Notes under the pieces: model-generated
What the model saw: only the letters and a program-made list of their open reading frames with translations
Database searches by the model: none
What the model was told of the DNA's origin: nothing
In this document: piece after piece, positions 9,401 to 16,767 of the stretch
Layout: each line of letters opens with the position of its first letter
Position numbering within the stretch: position 1 is the first letter of the stretch
Translations under genes and position numbers: made by a program
DNA from: Chloroflexota bacterium
Lineage (GTDB): Bacteria; Chloroflexota; Anaerolineae; Aggregatilineales; Phototrophicaceae
Length of the DNA stretch: 64,000 nucleotides
Assembly: GCA_014338005.1 (NCBI GenBank)
Contig: QUBZ01000008.1
Location: forward strand, 1 to 64,000
Direction: 5' to 3'

Positions 9401-10230
9401 GAGGCCACCTCCAGCGGAATCCGGTCGCTCACCGGGGCCGGCAGCACGCTTTGACCCCGTGTCAGGTCGCCCAGGGTGCGGTCGCGCACGGCCTGTTCAA
9501 TGCTGGCGTCACCGTCCAGCAGGCGCAGCGCCACCCAGCGGGCGTTCGGCAGCCCCGGAAATTCCTGGTTCAGCGCCGCCACCAGGTTTTCGACGGCCTG
9601 TTCCAGGCGCGCATCGCGCTGGTGGATGCGGTGCGGTCGCGTGACGAAGCGCCCCGCCGCCACCTGAGCGACAGCGTCCAGCAGTTCCGGGATGCCCTGG
9701 CCCCGGCGCGCGGCCATCGGCACGACCGGCACACCCAGTTCGCGGGCCAGGTGGCGATCGTCCACCTTCAGGCCGTGCCGCCGGGCTTCGTCCATCAGGT
9801 TCAGCGCCACTACCACCCGGTCGGTGATTTCCAGGATTTGCAGCGCCAGGTTCAGGTTGCGCTCCAGGCGCGTGGCGTCCACCACCACGACGGTCACGCT
9901 CGGCTGCCCGAACAGGATAAAATCGCGGGCGATTTCCTCATCCGTACTGGTGGACAGCAGCGAATACGTGCCGGGCAGGTCAACCAGTTTGTAGTTTTTG
10001 CCCTCATAGGCGAAGCCGCCCTCGGCGCGGGCGACGGTTTTACCCGGCCAGTTGCCGACGTGCTGGCGCAGGCCGGTGAGCGCGTTAAAAACGGTGCTTT
10101 TGCCGGTGTTGGGGTTGCCGGCCAGGGCGACCACATAATCGAAATTCTCGACGTTGAGGCCGAGTTTTTTCAGCGCGGCGCTGTGGTAGGCCGGGCAGGT
10201 TTCGCAGGCTCCGGTCACAACTACAGACAT
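9397..10230 (-). CDS. feoB: FeoB GTPase domain encoded as a separate gene
   Basis: The 277-residue soluble protein matches the N-terminal G domain of FeoB: P-loop GNPNTGKST at 38-46, G2 region GNWPGKT at 59-65, G3 DLPG at 84-87 and G4 NLMD at 144-147, followed by the helical regulatory region. It has an N-terminal extension with CETC (C9, C12), a possible metal or redox site. The ribosome-binding site AAGGAGG before ATG 10230 is strong. It sits between feoA (3-base gap) and the permease gene (4-base overlap) in one iron-uptake operon. Confidence 0.92.
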   Translation of the reverse strand: MSVVVTGACETCPAYHSAALKKLGLNVENFDYVVALAGNPNTGKSTVFNALTGLRQHVGNWPGKTVARAEGGFAYEGKNYKLVDLPGTYSLLSTSTDEEIARDFILFGQPSVTVVVVDATRLERNLNLALQILEITDRVVVALNLMDEARRHGLKVDDRHLARELGVPVVPMAARRGQGIPELLDAVAQVAAGRFVTRPHRIHQRDARLEQAVENLVAALNQEFPGLPNARWVALRLLDGDASIEQAVRDRTLGDLTRGQSVLPAPVSDRIPLEVAS

Positions 10231-10233
10231 GGT

Positions 10234-10488
10234 TTATTCCTCCTTGTTGGGCAGCAGTCGGATGACGATGTTTTGGGCCTGCCGGCGGCGCAGGGCGATC
10301 ACCGAGCCGCGCACACGGTAGGCGGTGGGATCGCCCAGGGGACTCCGCATCTCAACCTCGATGCGCGTGCCGGGCAAAATGCCCAGGTCCATCAGGCGCC
10401 GCCGCTCGGCGCCGGTAACTGCCAGTTCGATCACTTCCGCCGTCTGGTCTTTCATAAGCTGGTCAAGGGTCAGCGATGAGACTGCCAT
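10234..10488 (-). CDS. feoA: FeoA-type SH3-like protein
   Basis: FeoA is a small cytosolic SH3-like protein needed for FeoB-mediated Fe(II) uptake. The 84 residues show the family pattern: ERRRLMDLGILPGTRIEVEMRSPLGDP and a final IALRRRQAQNIVIR strand. It is the first gene of feoA-feoB(GTPase)-feoB(permease). A near-consensus promoter with overlapping palindromes lies directly upstream, implying iron-responsive control. Confidence 0.92.
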   Translation of the reverse strand: MAVSSLTLDQLMKDQTAEVIELAVTGAERRRLMDLGILPGTRIEVEMRSPLGDPTAYRVRGSVIALRRRQAQNIVIRLLPNKEE

Positions 10489-10505
10489 AGAACTACCTTA
10501 TATGT

Positions 10506-10547
10506 TAATTAGATCAATCTGTTAGTCATTTTAGATCAACCTAAAAT
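10506..10547 (-). promoter_or_regulatory. Tandem DtxR/IdeR-like operators of feoA
   Basis: Two related 20-base palindromic sites lie at 10528-10547 (core TTAGATCAACCTAA, with symmetric ATTTTAG and CTAAAAT arms) and 10506-10525 (core TTAGATCAATCT). Their TTAGATCAA cores are 22 bases apart, two helical turns. The first covers the -10 hexamer and spacer of the promoter. The half site TTAGGTTGATCTAA resembles iron-dependent DtxR-family operators (TTAGGTTAGCCTAA type). Placement predicts repression when iron is plentiful. Confidence 0.65.
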
Positions 10548-10556
10548 TTTTGTCAA
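10528..10556 (-). promoter_or_regulatory. Sigma-70-type promoter of the feo operon
   Basis: The minus strand carries TTGACA (plus positions 10551-10556), a 17-base spacer and TAAAAT (10528-10533). This near-consensus promoter lies about 40 bases before the feoA start. It is strong by sequence and so probably needs the overlapping repressor site. Confidence 0.8.
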
Positions 10557-10610
10557 GTGTGATCTTTCAGCAAAAAGGCGGACATCTGTCGTCGAAAAGG
10601 GAAAAAACAC

Positions 10611-10638
10611 AAAAAAGGGGCGGCCTGCTCGCCGCCCC
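10611..10638 (-). terminator. Rho-independent terminator of the SIMPL gene
   Basis: On the minus strand GGGGCGGC, a 6-base loop and GCCGCCCC form an 8-bp GC stem (10617-10638) followed by six T. It lies 28 bases past the stop of the SIMPL-domain gene and insulates it from the feo operon. Confidence 0.9.
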
Positions 10639-10665
10639 TGTCAGAGATAGTCGCCCCGCCGGGGG

Positions 10666-11421
10666 CTAACCGCCGATGGCAAAGGTCACGTTCACCTGTA
10701 CGCTGACATTCAACTGGCCGGGGGCGATCTGCACTCCGCCGCCGCCGTAACCCATCGCCGCGAACATCTGCGGGACTGCGCCGCCGGCCATACCCTCGCT
10801 GATGATGACCGGCTGGCCGAGCGTCACGCCCATCGCCGCCGCCAGGCGTTCGGCGCGCGCGCGGGCGTCCTCGACGGCCTTCAGACGGGCTTCCTGCTCC
10901 AGGTCGGTCGTGTTGGCGATGCCGAAGGTCAGGCTGTTGATGCTGGTCGCGCCGGCGTCCAGCCCGGCCTGGATGACCTCGCTCACGCGGTTGATGTCGC
11001 GCACAGTCACGTTCAGCATGTTGTTCACCCGGTAAACGCGCTCGCCGGTGGGCATGTTGGTCTGCGGGTCGTAGCGGTCTTCGGGATAGACGTTAAAACT
11101 GACCGTCTGCACGTCCTCCGCCGCCGCACCCAGGGCGGTAAGCGCCTGCATAATGGCCGCCATCGTCTGGTTGGCCTGGGCAACCGCCTGGCTGACGCTG
11201 GCGTTCACGCTGTCCACGCCCAGGTTAATGTAAGCCACATCGGGCGAGCCGCTGGCAAGCCCGCTGCCACTCACGGTGATCGAGTTCGTGGGCAGATAGC
11301 CGCCCTGGGCCTGCACGGCAAAAGCCGGGCCGCCGGCGACCGTCAGCAGTGCCATCACCGCCAGCAGCACCGCGCTGGCGGCGCTCATGACACGCCAATT
11401 TAAGGGAAACCGCTGTTTCAT
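10666..11421 (-). CDS. Secreted SIMPL-domain (DUF541, YggE-like) protein
   Basis: The 251-residue exported protein has a basic start, a hydrophobic stretch at about 12-35 and probable cleavage near AFAVQAQ. The mature part is the SIMPL fold: an N-terminal ITVSGSGLASGSPDVAYI strand set, a helix rich in QAVAQANQTM, and a C-terminal region with ARLKAVEDARARAERLA. Family members are periplasmic or cell-surface proteins of poorly defined function, some linked to oxidative stress. ATG 11421 follows an AGGAGG ribosome-binding site. It is monocistronic with its own terminator. Confidence 0.85.
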   Translation of the reverse strand: MKQRFPLNWRVMSAASAVLLAVMALLTVAGGPAFAVQAQGGYLPTNSITVSGSGLASGSPDVAYINLGVDSVNASVSQAVAQANQTMAAIMQALTALGAAAEDVQTVSFNVYPEDRYDPQTNMPTGERVYRVNNMLNVTVRDINRVSEVIQAGLDAGATSINSLTFGIANTTDLEQEARLKAVEDARARAERLAAAMGVTLGQPVIISEGMAGGAVPQMFAAMGYGGGGVQIAPGQLNVSVQVNVTFAIGG

Positions 11422-11539
11422 TGCTGCGTCCTCCTGGTTTTAGATTACATTTCGTATAACGCCGTTTATTGTATCACGACGCCACCAATAAGACGCGCCG
11501 AATGCCTTTCAGGTTCCCCACGCCTACCCTACGGCCAGC

Positions 11540-12073
11540 CTACCGGTAATTGCCGCGTGTGTGGCGCAGCCAGCCATGCTGGATGGCGCGCGCTTCTTCG
11601 ACCGAAACGAAAGCGTCCGGCTGAATGCTGCGGACGGTCTGGAGTACGTCCGCCACATCGCGGCGGAAAACCACGCAGCGCAGCATCAACACCGCGCCGT
11701 CCTTACCTTCGCCCATCGTTTCCGTCACGCCGTGTCCGCGTTCCCGCAGCGCCTGGGCGATGTCGTGGCCGTTACGGTGGGTGATGATGGTGGCGACCAT
11801 GTAGCTGGTGATGAAACGCGCTTCAATCGCCATGCCGACATAACCGCCGATGGCGAAACCGCCGCAGTAGGCCACCATGTTCAGGACGTTGGTCAGGTCG
11901 CTGACGATATTGGCGATGACAACGGCGAAGATAAACGCCTCGATGAAGGCCAGCACCGCCGCCAGGAAACGCTGGCCGCGCGTGATGAGGATGAGCCGCA
12001 CCGTGCCGATGGCGTTATTCAGTGTCCGCAGGCCGAACAGCAGAGCCGCAAAACCCAGAGCTTCGAGAGTCAT
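11540..12073 (-). CDS. UPF0316 membrane protein (DUF5698 plus DUF2179)
   Basis: The protein has about 177 residues with three hydrophobic segments in the first half (LFGLRTLNNAIGTVRLI..., FIEAFIFAVVIANIV, VAYCGGFAIGGYVGM), then a soluble DUF2179-type domain from about residue 85. LRTLNNAIGTVR and the NYVG-like GGYVGMAIE motif are typical of UPF0316. Longer starts exist (to 12166), but starting at MTLEALGF places the first helix where family members begin. No strong ribosome-binding site decides it. Function is unknown for the family. It may read through from the two upstream cyclic-nucleotide-binding genes. Confidence 0.75.
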   Translation of the reverse strand: MTLEALGFAALLFGLRTLNNAIGTVRLILITRGQRFLAAVLAFIEAFIFAVVIANIVSDLTNVLNMVAYCGGFAIGGYVGMAIEARFITSYMVATIITHRNGHDIAQALRERGHGVTETMGEGKDGAVLMLRCVVFRRDVADVLQTVRSIQPDAFVSVEEARAIQHGWLRHTRGNYR

Positions 12074-12193
12074 AAGGTTGTACAAATCTACCGTAAAGAG
12101 AAATACAAACAGCAAGCATAACGCAAAGCGTGCCAACCGGCAACGCGGGGAAACAAACAAAAACATCGGACACGCAGAAGCATGTCCCTATAG

Positions 12194-12222
12194 CCCTTCT
12201 CCCCTAAGTTCGGGGAGAAGGG
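12194..12222 (-). terminator. Hairpin downstream of the hydrogenase operon
   Basis: CCCTTCTCCCC and GGGGAGAAGGG form an 11-bp perfect stem around a 7-base loop, 24 bases past the last gene of the hdr-mvh operon. There is no T-run, so it may slow decay rather than terminate. Its sequence is akin to the G/C-rich intergenic repeats elsewhere in the window. Confidence 0.5.
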
Positions 12223-12245
12223 TGAGGGGTACGGCCATCGGTTAT

Positions 12246-12722
12246 TTAACGATGGCCGGTTTCTTCTTTGCCAAGCCCGTACAGATCGAGCAGTTGAATC
12301 CGCGTGTGATCCAACGACTGCATCATTTTGTGCGAAAACCGCTTCATGAATTCGTAACCCAACACCGGGTCCTGCTCGCATTTGGTACGCAAACATACGC
12401 CGTCCAGTGCGATGACCCGCGTCAGCTCCATCGCCCGCCCGCTGAAGTGCCAGTGGTAGGGCGAAAACAGCCACGACCAGCCCACAACATCACCTTCATC
12501 ATGCGTATAGAGGATCGTGGTGCCGCCGGGAACAGCCGCTTCGACGGAAACCTTGCCATGACGGATGATGAAAAACTTGGTTGCCTCGTCCCCCTCTCGA
12601 AAGAGAAATTCGCCGGCATCGTAACGTTCGTTGCTGGCGCAGCCGGTCAGCAGTTCGAGGTAATGTTTTTCAAGTCCGGCAAAAAACGGGTGTTTGGTCA
12701 AAATCGGCTCTAGCGTTTCCAT
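12246..12722 (-). CDS. Stand-alone cyclic-nucleotide-binding (CRP-like sensor) protein 1
   Basis: The 158-residue protein is a single cNMP-binding beta-barrel (about 5-125) with FFAGLEKHYLELL, GEFLFREGDEATKFFIIRHGKV and a closing helix, and no winged-helix DNA-binding domain behind it. The phosphate-binding cassette is degenerate: no RxA pair is evident, so ligand is uncertain. The tail (DHTRIQLLDLYG) matches that of the next protein upstream, HETRIQLAAARA, marking them as paralogues. ATG 12722 is chosen because AAGGAG lies 8 bases before it; an ATG two codons upstream is too close. It is the last gene of the hydrogenase operon. Confidence 0.75.
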   Translation of the reverse strand: METLEPILTKHPFFAGLEKHYLELLTGCASNERYDAGEFLFREGDEATKFFIIRHGKVSVEAAVPGGTTILYTHDEGDVVGWSWLFSPYHWHFSGRAMELTRVIALDGVCLRTKCEQDPVLGYEFMKRFSHKMMQSLDHTRIQLLDLYGLGKEETGHR

Positions 12723-12765
12723 AATCATTGCTCCTTTTTGAGTGCTTTGCATCAGGGCCGGCCGG

Positions 12766-13233
12766 TCAGGCGCGCGCCGCCGCCAACTGAATACGGGTTT
12801 CGTGCAAACGCGACATCGCCGCGCGGGCGATACGGCGCGTCAGCACGATCTCCAGATCGGAATCGGTTTCGCATAACTTTCGCAGGCCGTCCGCCGCGAT
12901 CTTCAGCACCCGACATGGGCTGCTGGCAAGCGCGGTCGCCGTGTACGCATACGGCTCGATGAGCGCCGAAATGCCGAACGGCTCGCCCGGATTCACCTGC
13001 CCGACGAAAAAATCCTTCCGCAGATCGGGATGATCCCGGTCTGTGACGGTGTAGTGAAGGTCAACGCTGCCTTCGACGAGAAAATAAAAACCGTCGGCGG
13101 CGCGTTCGATCTCAAACAGCGTGTCGCCGGTCTGATACGACTGCTCATCCGCCAGCATGGCGATTGCTTTCAGGTGCGCATCGCTGAGGCCGCCGAAAAA
13201 CGGGTAGCGGCGCAGCATCTCAGGGGAAATCAT
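12766..13233 (-). CDS. Stand-alone cyclic-nucleotide-binding (CRP-like sensor) protein 2
   Basis: This 155-residue paralogue of the neighbouring protein also consists of one cNMP-binding barrel (RYPFFGGLSDAHLKAIAML, GDTLFEIERAADGFYFLVEGSV, NPGEPFGISALIEP) with a C-terminal helix and no effector domain. The start at 13233 overlaps the hydrogenase protease stop by ATGA, so it is translationally coupled to hydrogenase maturation. A longer upstream open frame is not used because it would overlap the protease gene out of frame. A role as a redox or nucleotide-sensing subunit of the Hdr-Mvh system is an inference from context only. Confidence 0.78.
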   Translation of the reverse strand: MISPEMLRRYPFFGGLSDAHLKAIAMLADEQSYQTGDTLFEIERAADGFYFLVEGSVDLHYTVTDRDHPDLRKDFFVGQVNPGEPFGISALIEPYAYTATALASSPCRVLKIAADGLRKLCETDSDLEIVLTRRIARAAMSRLHETRIQLAAARA

Positions 13234-13733
13234 ATCATTTGTCCTTCCTCGACGGGTTGGCGCAGCAGTTCCAGAACCAGCCGGGCGGCCTGAGGAACGG
13301 CTGCTGCAATGGGCGGGGTGAGCGTTTCGGTAAAGTCGAAGGTTGGTACGACTTCGATGCCGATGATCCACAGCGTTTCCGGCAGCGGCAGCGCCAGCGT
13401 TTGCCCCAGGCGCAGCGCCGCTGCCAGCGTCATATCGTGGACGGACGTGGAATAACCGGCGGCCAGGCCGAACAGGTCGGCAGCCGAAAAAACGTTGATC
13501 GCGCCGGGCGGCTGCCGCCCGGTGGCGAGCGCGTCAATGATGATGGCCTGGTGGCAGCCAACCAGCCGTTCCATCAGCCGCAGCCCGCCGACGGCCAGGC
13601 AGTCCACTTCGACCGCCGGGCCGGCTTCGCGCCGGACGTGTTCGGCCACCTGCCAGCCCACGCCGTCATCACCCAACAGGGGATTGCCCAACCCCACCAC
13701 CAGCGCCGGGCGGCACGCCGCGTCCATCGGCAT
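13230..13733 (-). CDS. NiFe-hydrogenase maturation protease
   Basis: This M52-family endopeptidase removes the C-terminal peptide of the hydrogenase large subunit once nickel is in place. The protein has about 167 residues and contains the hallmark VVGLGNPLLGDDGVG with the nickel-sensing Asp, the central IIIDALATG strand (second metal ligand) and SVHDMTLAAAL with the ligand His. ATG 13733 follows GGTGGAG at 8 bases. It lies 37 bases downstream of the large-subunit gene, whose product carries a matching cleavage site after DPCFGCATH. It is coupled to the next gene by a 4-base overlap. Confidence 0.9.
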   Translation of the reverse strand: MPMDAACRPALVVGLGNPLLGDDGVGWQVAEHVRREAGPAVEVDCLAVGGLRLMERLVGCHQAIIIDALATGRQPPGAINVFSAADLFGLAAGYSTSVHDMTLAAALRLGQTLALPLPETLWIIGIEVVPTFDFTETLTPPIAAAVPQAARLVLELLRQPVEEGQMI

Positions 13734-13770
13734 TGTTAAGACTCCACCTTGAACCGCGCCCATGCCGATT

Positions 13771-15276
13771 TTAACAAAACTGTCGCAAAACTTCGACCGG
13801 CACGCCCTGGGCATCCCGAATGGTCACTTCCAACGGCATCTGGCCGGGCAGGGAATGGGTGGCGCAGCCGAAACACGGGTCGTAGGTGCGGAAGGCCATC
13901 TCGATCCGGTTCAGCAGCCCTTCGGTGACGACCGTACCTTCATGAATCAGGTTTTGGGCCGCCTTTTTGATGGACATGCTGATCGGCGCGTAGTTGTTGG
14001 TCGTGCCGACGATCAGGTTTACCTGCGTCAGGACGCCGCGTTCGTCCGTCCAGTAGTGATGCGTCAGCGTGCCGCGCGGCGCTTCCACACAGCCGACGCC
14101 TTCGGTCGGTTTTTGTGTGGGTACGGCATGCACCTGGTCGGAGGTGATCTCCGGGTCGGTCGCCAGTTCCACCCAGCGTTCGGCAGCGTACAGCAGTTCG
14201 ATCAGCCGCGCCCAGTGGGTCGCCAGCCGGTGATGTACGACTTTGGTCGGCCCGGCGCTGATGTACCGCTCGCCTTCCTCGTAAACCAGCGTGGCGTAAA
14301 ACCGGTCGTATTCTTCCTGCGCCAGCGGCGTCGCCATACCGTCGGCAGCGTTCAGCCGGGAAAGCGGCGTGGCGCAGTACACGCCCGACCCTTTGCCGTC
14401 CACAAAACCCTTCCAGCCCACTTTTTTAAGATACGGGAATTTAAGGTACGTCCAGGGTTCGGCGCGTTCGGCAATCCAGTGGGGGTAATCCTGCGGCGCG
14501 TATTTGCCGATGCGCTCGCCGTCCGGCGCGACCACGCTGATCTGGCCGTCGTAGAAGTTGACGTGGTTGTTTTCGTCCACCATGCCGATGTAGTAGGTAT
14601 AGTGGGTGTAGGTATCGCCCAGAATCAGGTCAAGATAGGCCTGGTTGCGGACGACCAGATCATCAAACAGCTTGAGGCTGAACTGTGCGAACTCCACCGC
14701 CCAGCGCCCCATACGTTCGATTTCGCGCCGCTGCTCCTCGGTAATGCCTTTGGTCAGGCCGCCGGGGATGGACGTGCAGGGGTGAACCTGGCGCCCGCCG
14801 ATCATCTCGATGACGCTGTGGCCGTACTTACGCGCCTGGATGACCTTACCGCCGATTTCCAGCCCGACCTTGTGGATAATACCCAGGATGTTGCGCTCCG
14901 CCGGCGGCGCATCCGCCCCCATGATGATGTCCGGCCCGCCCAGGGCATAAAAATGCGTGGTGTGGTCGGCCACAAAAAAGGCGCTGTACAGCAGCTCGCG
15001 CAGCTTGCGGGCGGCGGGCGGCGGCGTCACGCCGTAGACGGCATCGCCGGCTTTGGCAGCGGCCATGTGGTGCGCCTCCGGGCAAACGCCGCAGATGCGG
15101 CTGGTCAGAATAGGCATTTCCTCCACCGGGCGACCCACGCAAAACCGCTCGAACCCGCGCAGTTCGGGAATCTGGAAGTAGGTATTGGCGACGTTGCCGG
15201 CTTCGTCCAGGAAAATTTCGATCTTCCCGTGACCTTCCAGCCGCGTGATGGGGTCAATCGTGATACGCTGCTTCAT
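13771..15276 (-). CDS. mvhA: NiFe-hydrogenase large subunit, MvhA-like (group 3)
   Basis: This is the catalytic subunit that splits or forms H2 at the NiFe site. Of 501 residues, the N-terminal nickel ligands are C62 and C65 in RICGVCPEAHH and the C-terminal pair C468 and C471 in DPCFGCATH. A 27-residue tail after His474 would be cut off by the adjacent M52 protease. Motifs and gene neighbours (MvhG, MvhD, HdrABC) place it with cytosolic group 3c methyl-viologen-type enzymes. Its start overlaps the end of the small-subunit gene by 23 bases, indicating coupled synthesis. Confidence 0.93.
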   Translation of the reverse strand: MKQRITIDPITRLEGHGKIEIFLDEAGNVANTYFQIPELRGFERFCVGRPVEEMPILTSRICGVCPEAHHMAAAKAGDAVYGVTPPPAARKLRELLYSAFFVADHTTHFYALGGPDIIMGADAPPAERNILGIIHKVGLEIGGKVIQARKYGHSVIEMIGGRQVHPCTSIPGGLTKGITEEQRREIERMGRWAVEFAQFSLKLFDDLVVRNQAYLDLILGDTYTHYTYYIGMVDENNHVNFYDGQISVVAPDGERIGKYAPQDYPHWIAERAEPWTYLKFPYLKKVGWKGFVDGKGSGVYCATPLSRLNAADGMATPLAQEEYDRFYATLVYEEGERYISAGPTKVVHHRLATHWARLIELLYAAERWVELATDPEITSDQVHAVPTQKPTEGVGCVEAPRGTLTHHYWTDERGVLTQVNLIVGTTNNYAPISMSIKKAAQNLIHEGTVVTEGLLNRIEMAFRTYDPCFGCATHSLPGQMPLEVTIRDAQGVPVEVLRQFC

Positions 15277-16288
15277 GGATTAACTCCTGTTCTGCTTCCT
15301 CGTCATCGCAGGCAGTTTTGCCGCCCCGCAGAAGCGAGTTCGCCAGGCTAAAGCGGTAGACCTGCCCGGCAGGATCGGGGATGCCGTCCAGGCAGCGTTC
15401 GATTTCTTCCGGGGTGTTACCGTCAATAACCGACGCAAAGGCGCTCAACAACCGCGCGCCGTAGTCCAGCACGCCCTCGGCAGAGCCATAACAGCCGATA
15501 CAGGGCGCGCCGGCCTGCGGACACAACGCGCCGCACCCGCTGCGCGTGGCCGGGCCGTTGCAGGGCAGCCCCTGTTCCAGCAGGCACAGTGCCGGGTCAA
15601 TGTGATCGAGATTCTGGATGCGCTCGAAGGCTCGAATATGTTTGACATTGCGGGCGCGCTTGCATTCGTCACAGACCGTCGAATAACCCGCGCCGATGAT
15701 ACTGCCCGGCGGCGGCAGTTCCGCCTGCCCATGCAGCGCCTGGATGACCAGATCAACCACAGCAGCGATCTGGTGCGGTTCCGGCGGGCAGCCCGGCATG
15801 AAATAATCCACCGGCACGACCTGCGCCAGCGTTTTTAAGATCGGGTAAAATTCCGGGATGTGCAGCTCGCCTTCGGGAACCTGCCAGACCGCCTGTGGGC
15901 GGACGCCCTGGCTGTCGGTAGAAACGCCGTCGTAAACTGCCGCGAACAGCGACTCCGGCGCGCTGAGGTTCGCCAGGCCGGGGATGCCGCCCTGACAGGC
16001 ACACGAGCCGAAGGCAACCAGGATTTGCGACTTGCGGCGCAGCAGGCGCGCCAGCATCTCGTTTTCGGAATTGCGGATGCCGCCGTCGAACAGCGTCAGG
16101 GTGATCGAACCGTCCGGCATGGCCTCCACGTCCTGGTATTTGGCGTCCATCGCCACCGGCCAGAAGACCACCTCAAAGTTCGCGTCCACGTCCAGGATTT
16201 TTTCGTGGATGTTGAGGACGGCGATTTCGCAGCCGCCGCAGCCGGCGGCCCAGTACATCGCAAATTTGGGTTTGCCGTTGGCGCTCAT
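15254..16288 (-). CDS. mvhG: NiFe-hydrogenase small subunit, MvhG-like
   Basis: This electron-transfer subunit of the Mvh hydrogenase has 344 residues. It has a proximal-cluster motif CGGCEIAV (C17, C20), AFGSCACQGGIPG, MPGCPPEPHQI and a Cys-rich C-terminal region (CDECKRAR, CNGPATRSGCGALCPQAGAPCIGC) that would hold further FeS clusters. There is no twin-arginine signal, so the complex is cytosolic. The start is ATG 16288 after a GGAGGGG ribosome-binding site; a much longer open frame upstream is antisense-type coding noise over mvhD. ATGA overlap joins it to mvhD. Confidence 0.92.
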   Translation of the reverse strand: MSANGKPKFAMYWAAGCGGCEIAVLNIHEKILDVDANFEVVFWPVAMDAKYQDVEAMPDGSITLTLFDGGIRNSENEMLARLLRRKSQILVAFGSCACQGGIPGLANLSAPESLFAAVYDGVSTDSQGVRPQAVWQVPEGELHIPEFYPILKTLAQVVPVDYFMPGCPPEPHQIAAVVDLVIQALHGQAELPPPGSIIGAGYSTVCDECKRARNVKHIRAFERIQNLDHIDPALCLLEQGLPCNGPATRSGCGALCPQAGAPCIGCYGSAEGVLDYGARLLSAFASVIDGNTPEEIERCLDGIPDPAGQVYRFSLANSLLRGGKTACDDEEAEQELIHEAAYHD

Positions 16289-16755
16289 GCCGTCCCCTCC
16301 TTGACCGCTTTTTCGTCCGCGTGCGGCGCCGCGCCGTTGTGGCGCTGCGGCCAGTTGAGCGGGCCGAGCGCGCGGATTTCCTCGACCATATCGGTGATTT
16401 CCTGCGCCAGCTTGACGCCCTCGGCGGCGCTGGCCCACACCAGTTTGACGCGCTCCGGCTCGATGCCCATCTGCGCCAGCATCCGGCGCAGCAGCAGGTA
16501 GCGCCGCAGCGCCTTGTAGTTCTGCTCCAGGTAGTGGCACTCGCCGGGATGGCAGCCGGTGATTAACACACCGTCCGCGCCGGAAGCCAGCGCCTTCAGC
16601 ACGAAGGTCGGGTCTAACCGACCGGAACACATCAGCCGCAGCAGCCGGATATTGGGCGGGTATTTGACTCGCGCCGTTCCGGCCAGATCGGCGGCTCGGT
16701 AGCTGCACCAGTTGCAGGTGAAGCCGATGAGTATGGGTTCAAACGAATCGCTCAT
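16285..16755 (-). CDS. mvhD: MvhD/FlpD-type hydrogenase delta subunit
   Basis: The 156-residue iron-sulfur protein connects Mvh hydrogenase to HdrA. The N-terminus GFTCNWCSYRAADLAG, then RLMCSGRLDPTFVLKAL and GCHPGECHYLEQN, supply the conserved cysteines of the family. In methanogens this subunit hands electrons to the flavin of HdrA for bifurcation. It sits 12 bases downstream of hdrA and overlaps mvhG by 4 bases. The charged C-terminal tail (about 130-156) is longer than the core family domain. Confidence 0.92.
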   Translation of the reverse strand: MSDSFEPILIGFTCNWCSYRAADLAGTARVKYPPNIRLLRLMCSGRLDPTFVLKALASGADGVLITGCHPGECHYLEQNYKALRRYLLLRRMLAQMGIEPERVKLVWASAAEGVKLAQEITDMVEEIRALGPLNWPQRHNGAAPHADEKAVKEGTA

Positions 16756-16767
16756 GTTGTGCCTCCC

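Noticed and set aside
8135-9454. A 439-codon plus-strand frame over the FeoB permease
   Set aside because: Gln/His/Arg-rich shadow of the transmembrane gene on the other strand.
13762-15351. A 529-codon open frame on the plus strand opposite the hydrogenase large subunit
   Set aside because: The minus strand encodes an unmistakable MvhA with both Cys motifs. The plus frame has an unnatural His/Arg/Gln-rich composition typical of antisense frames in GC-rich DNA.
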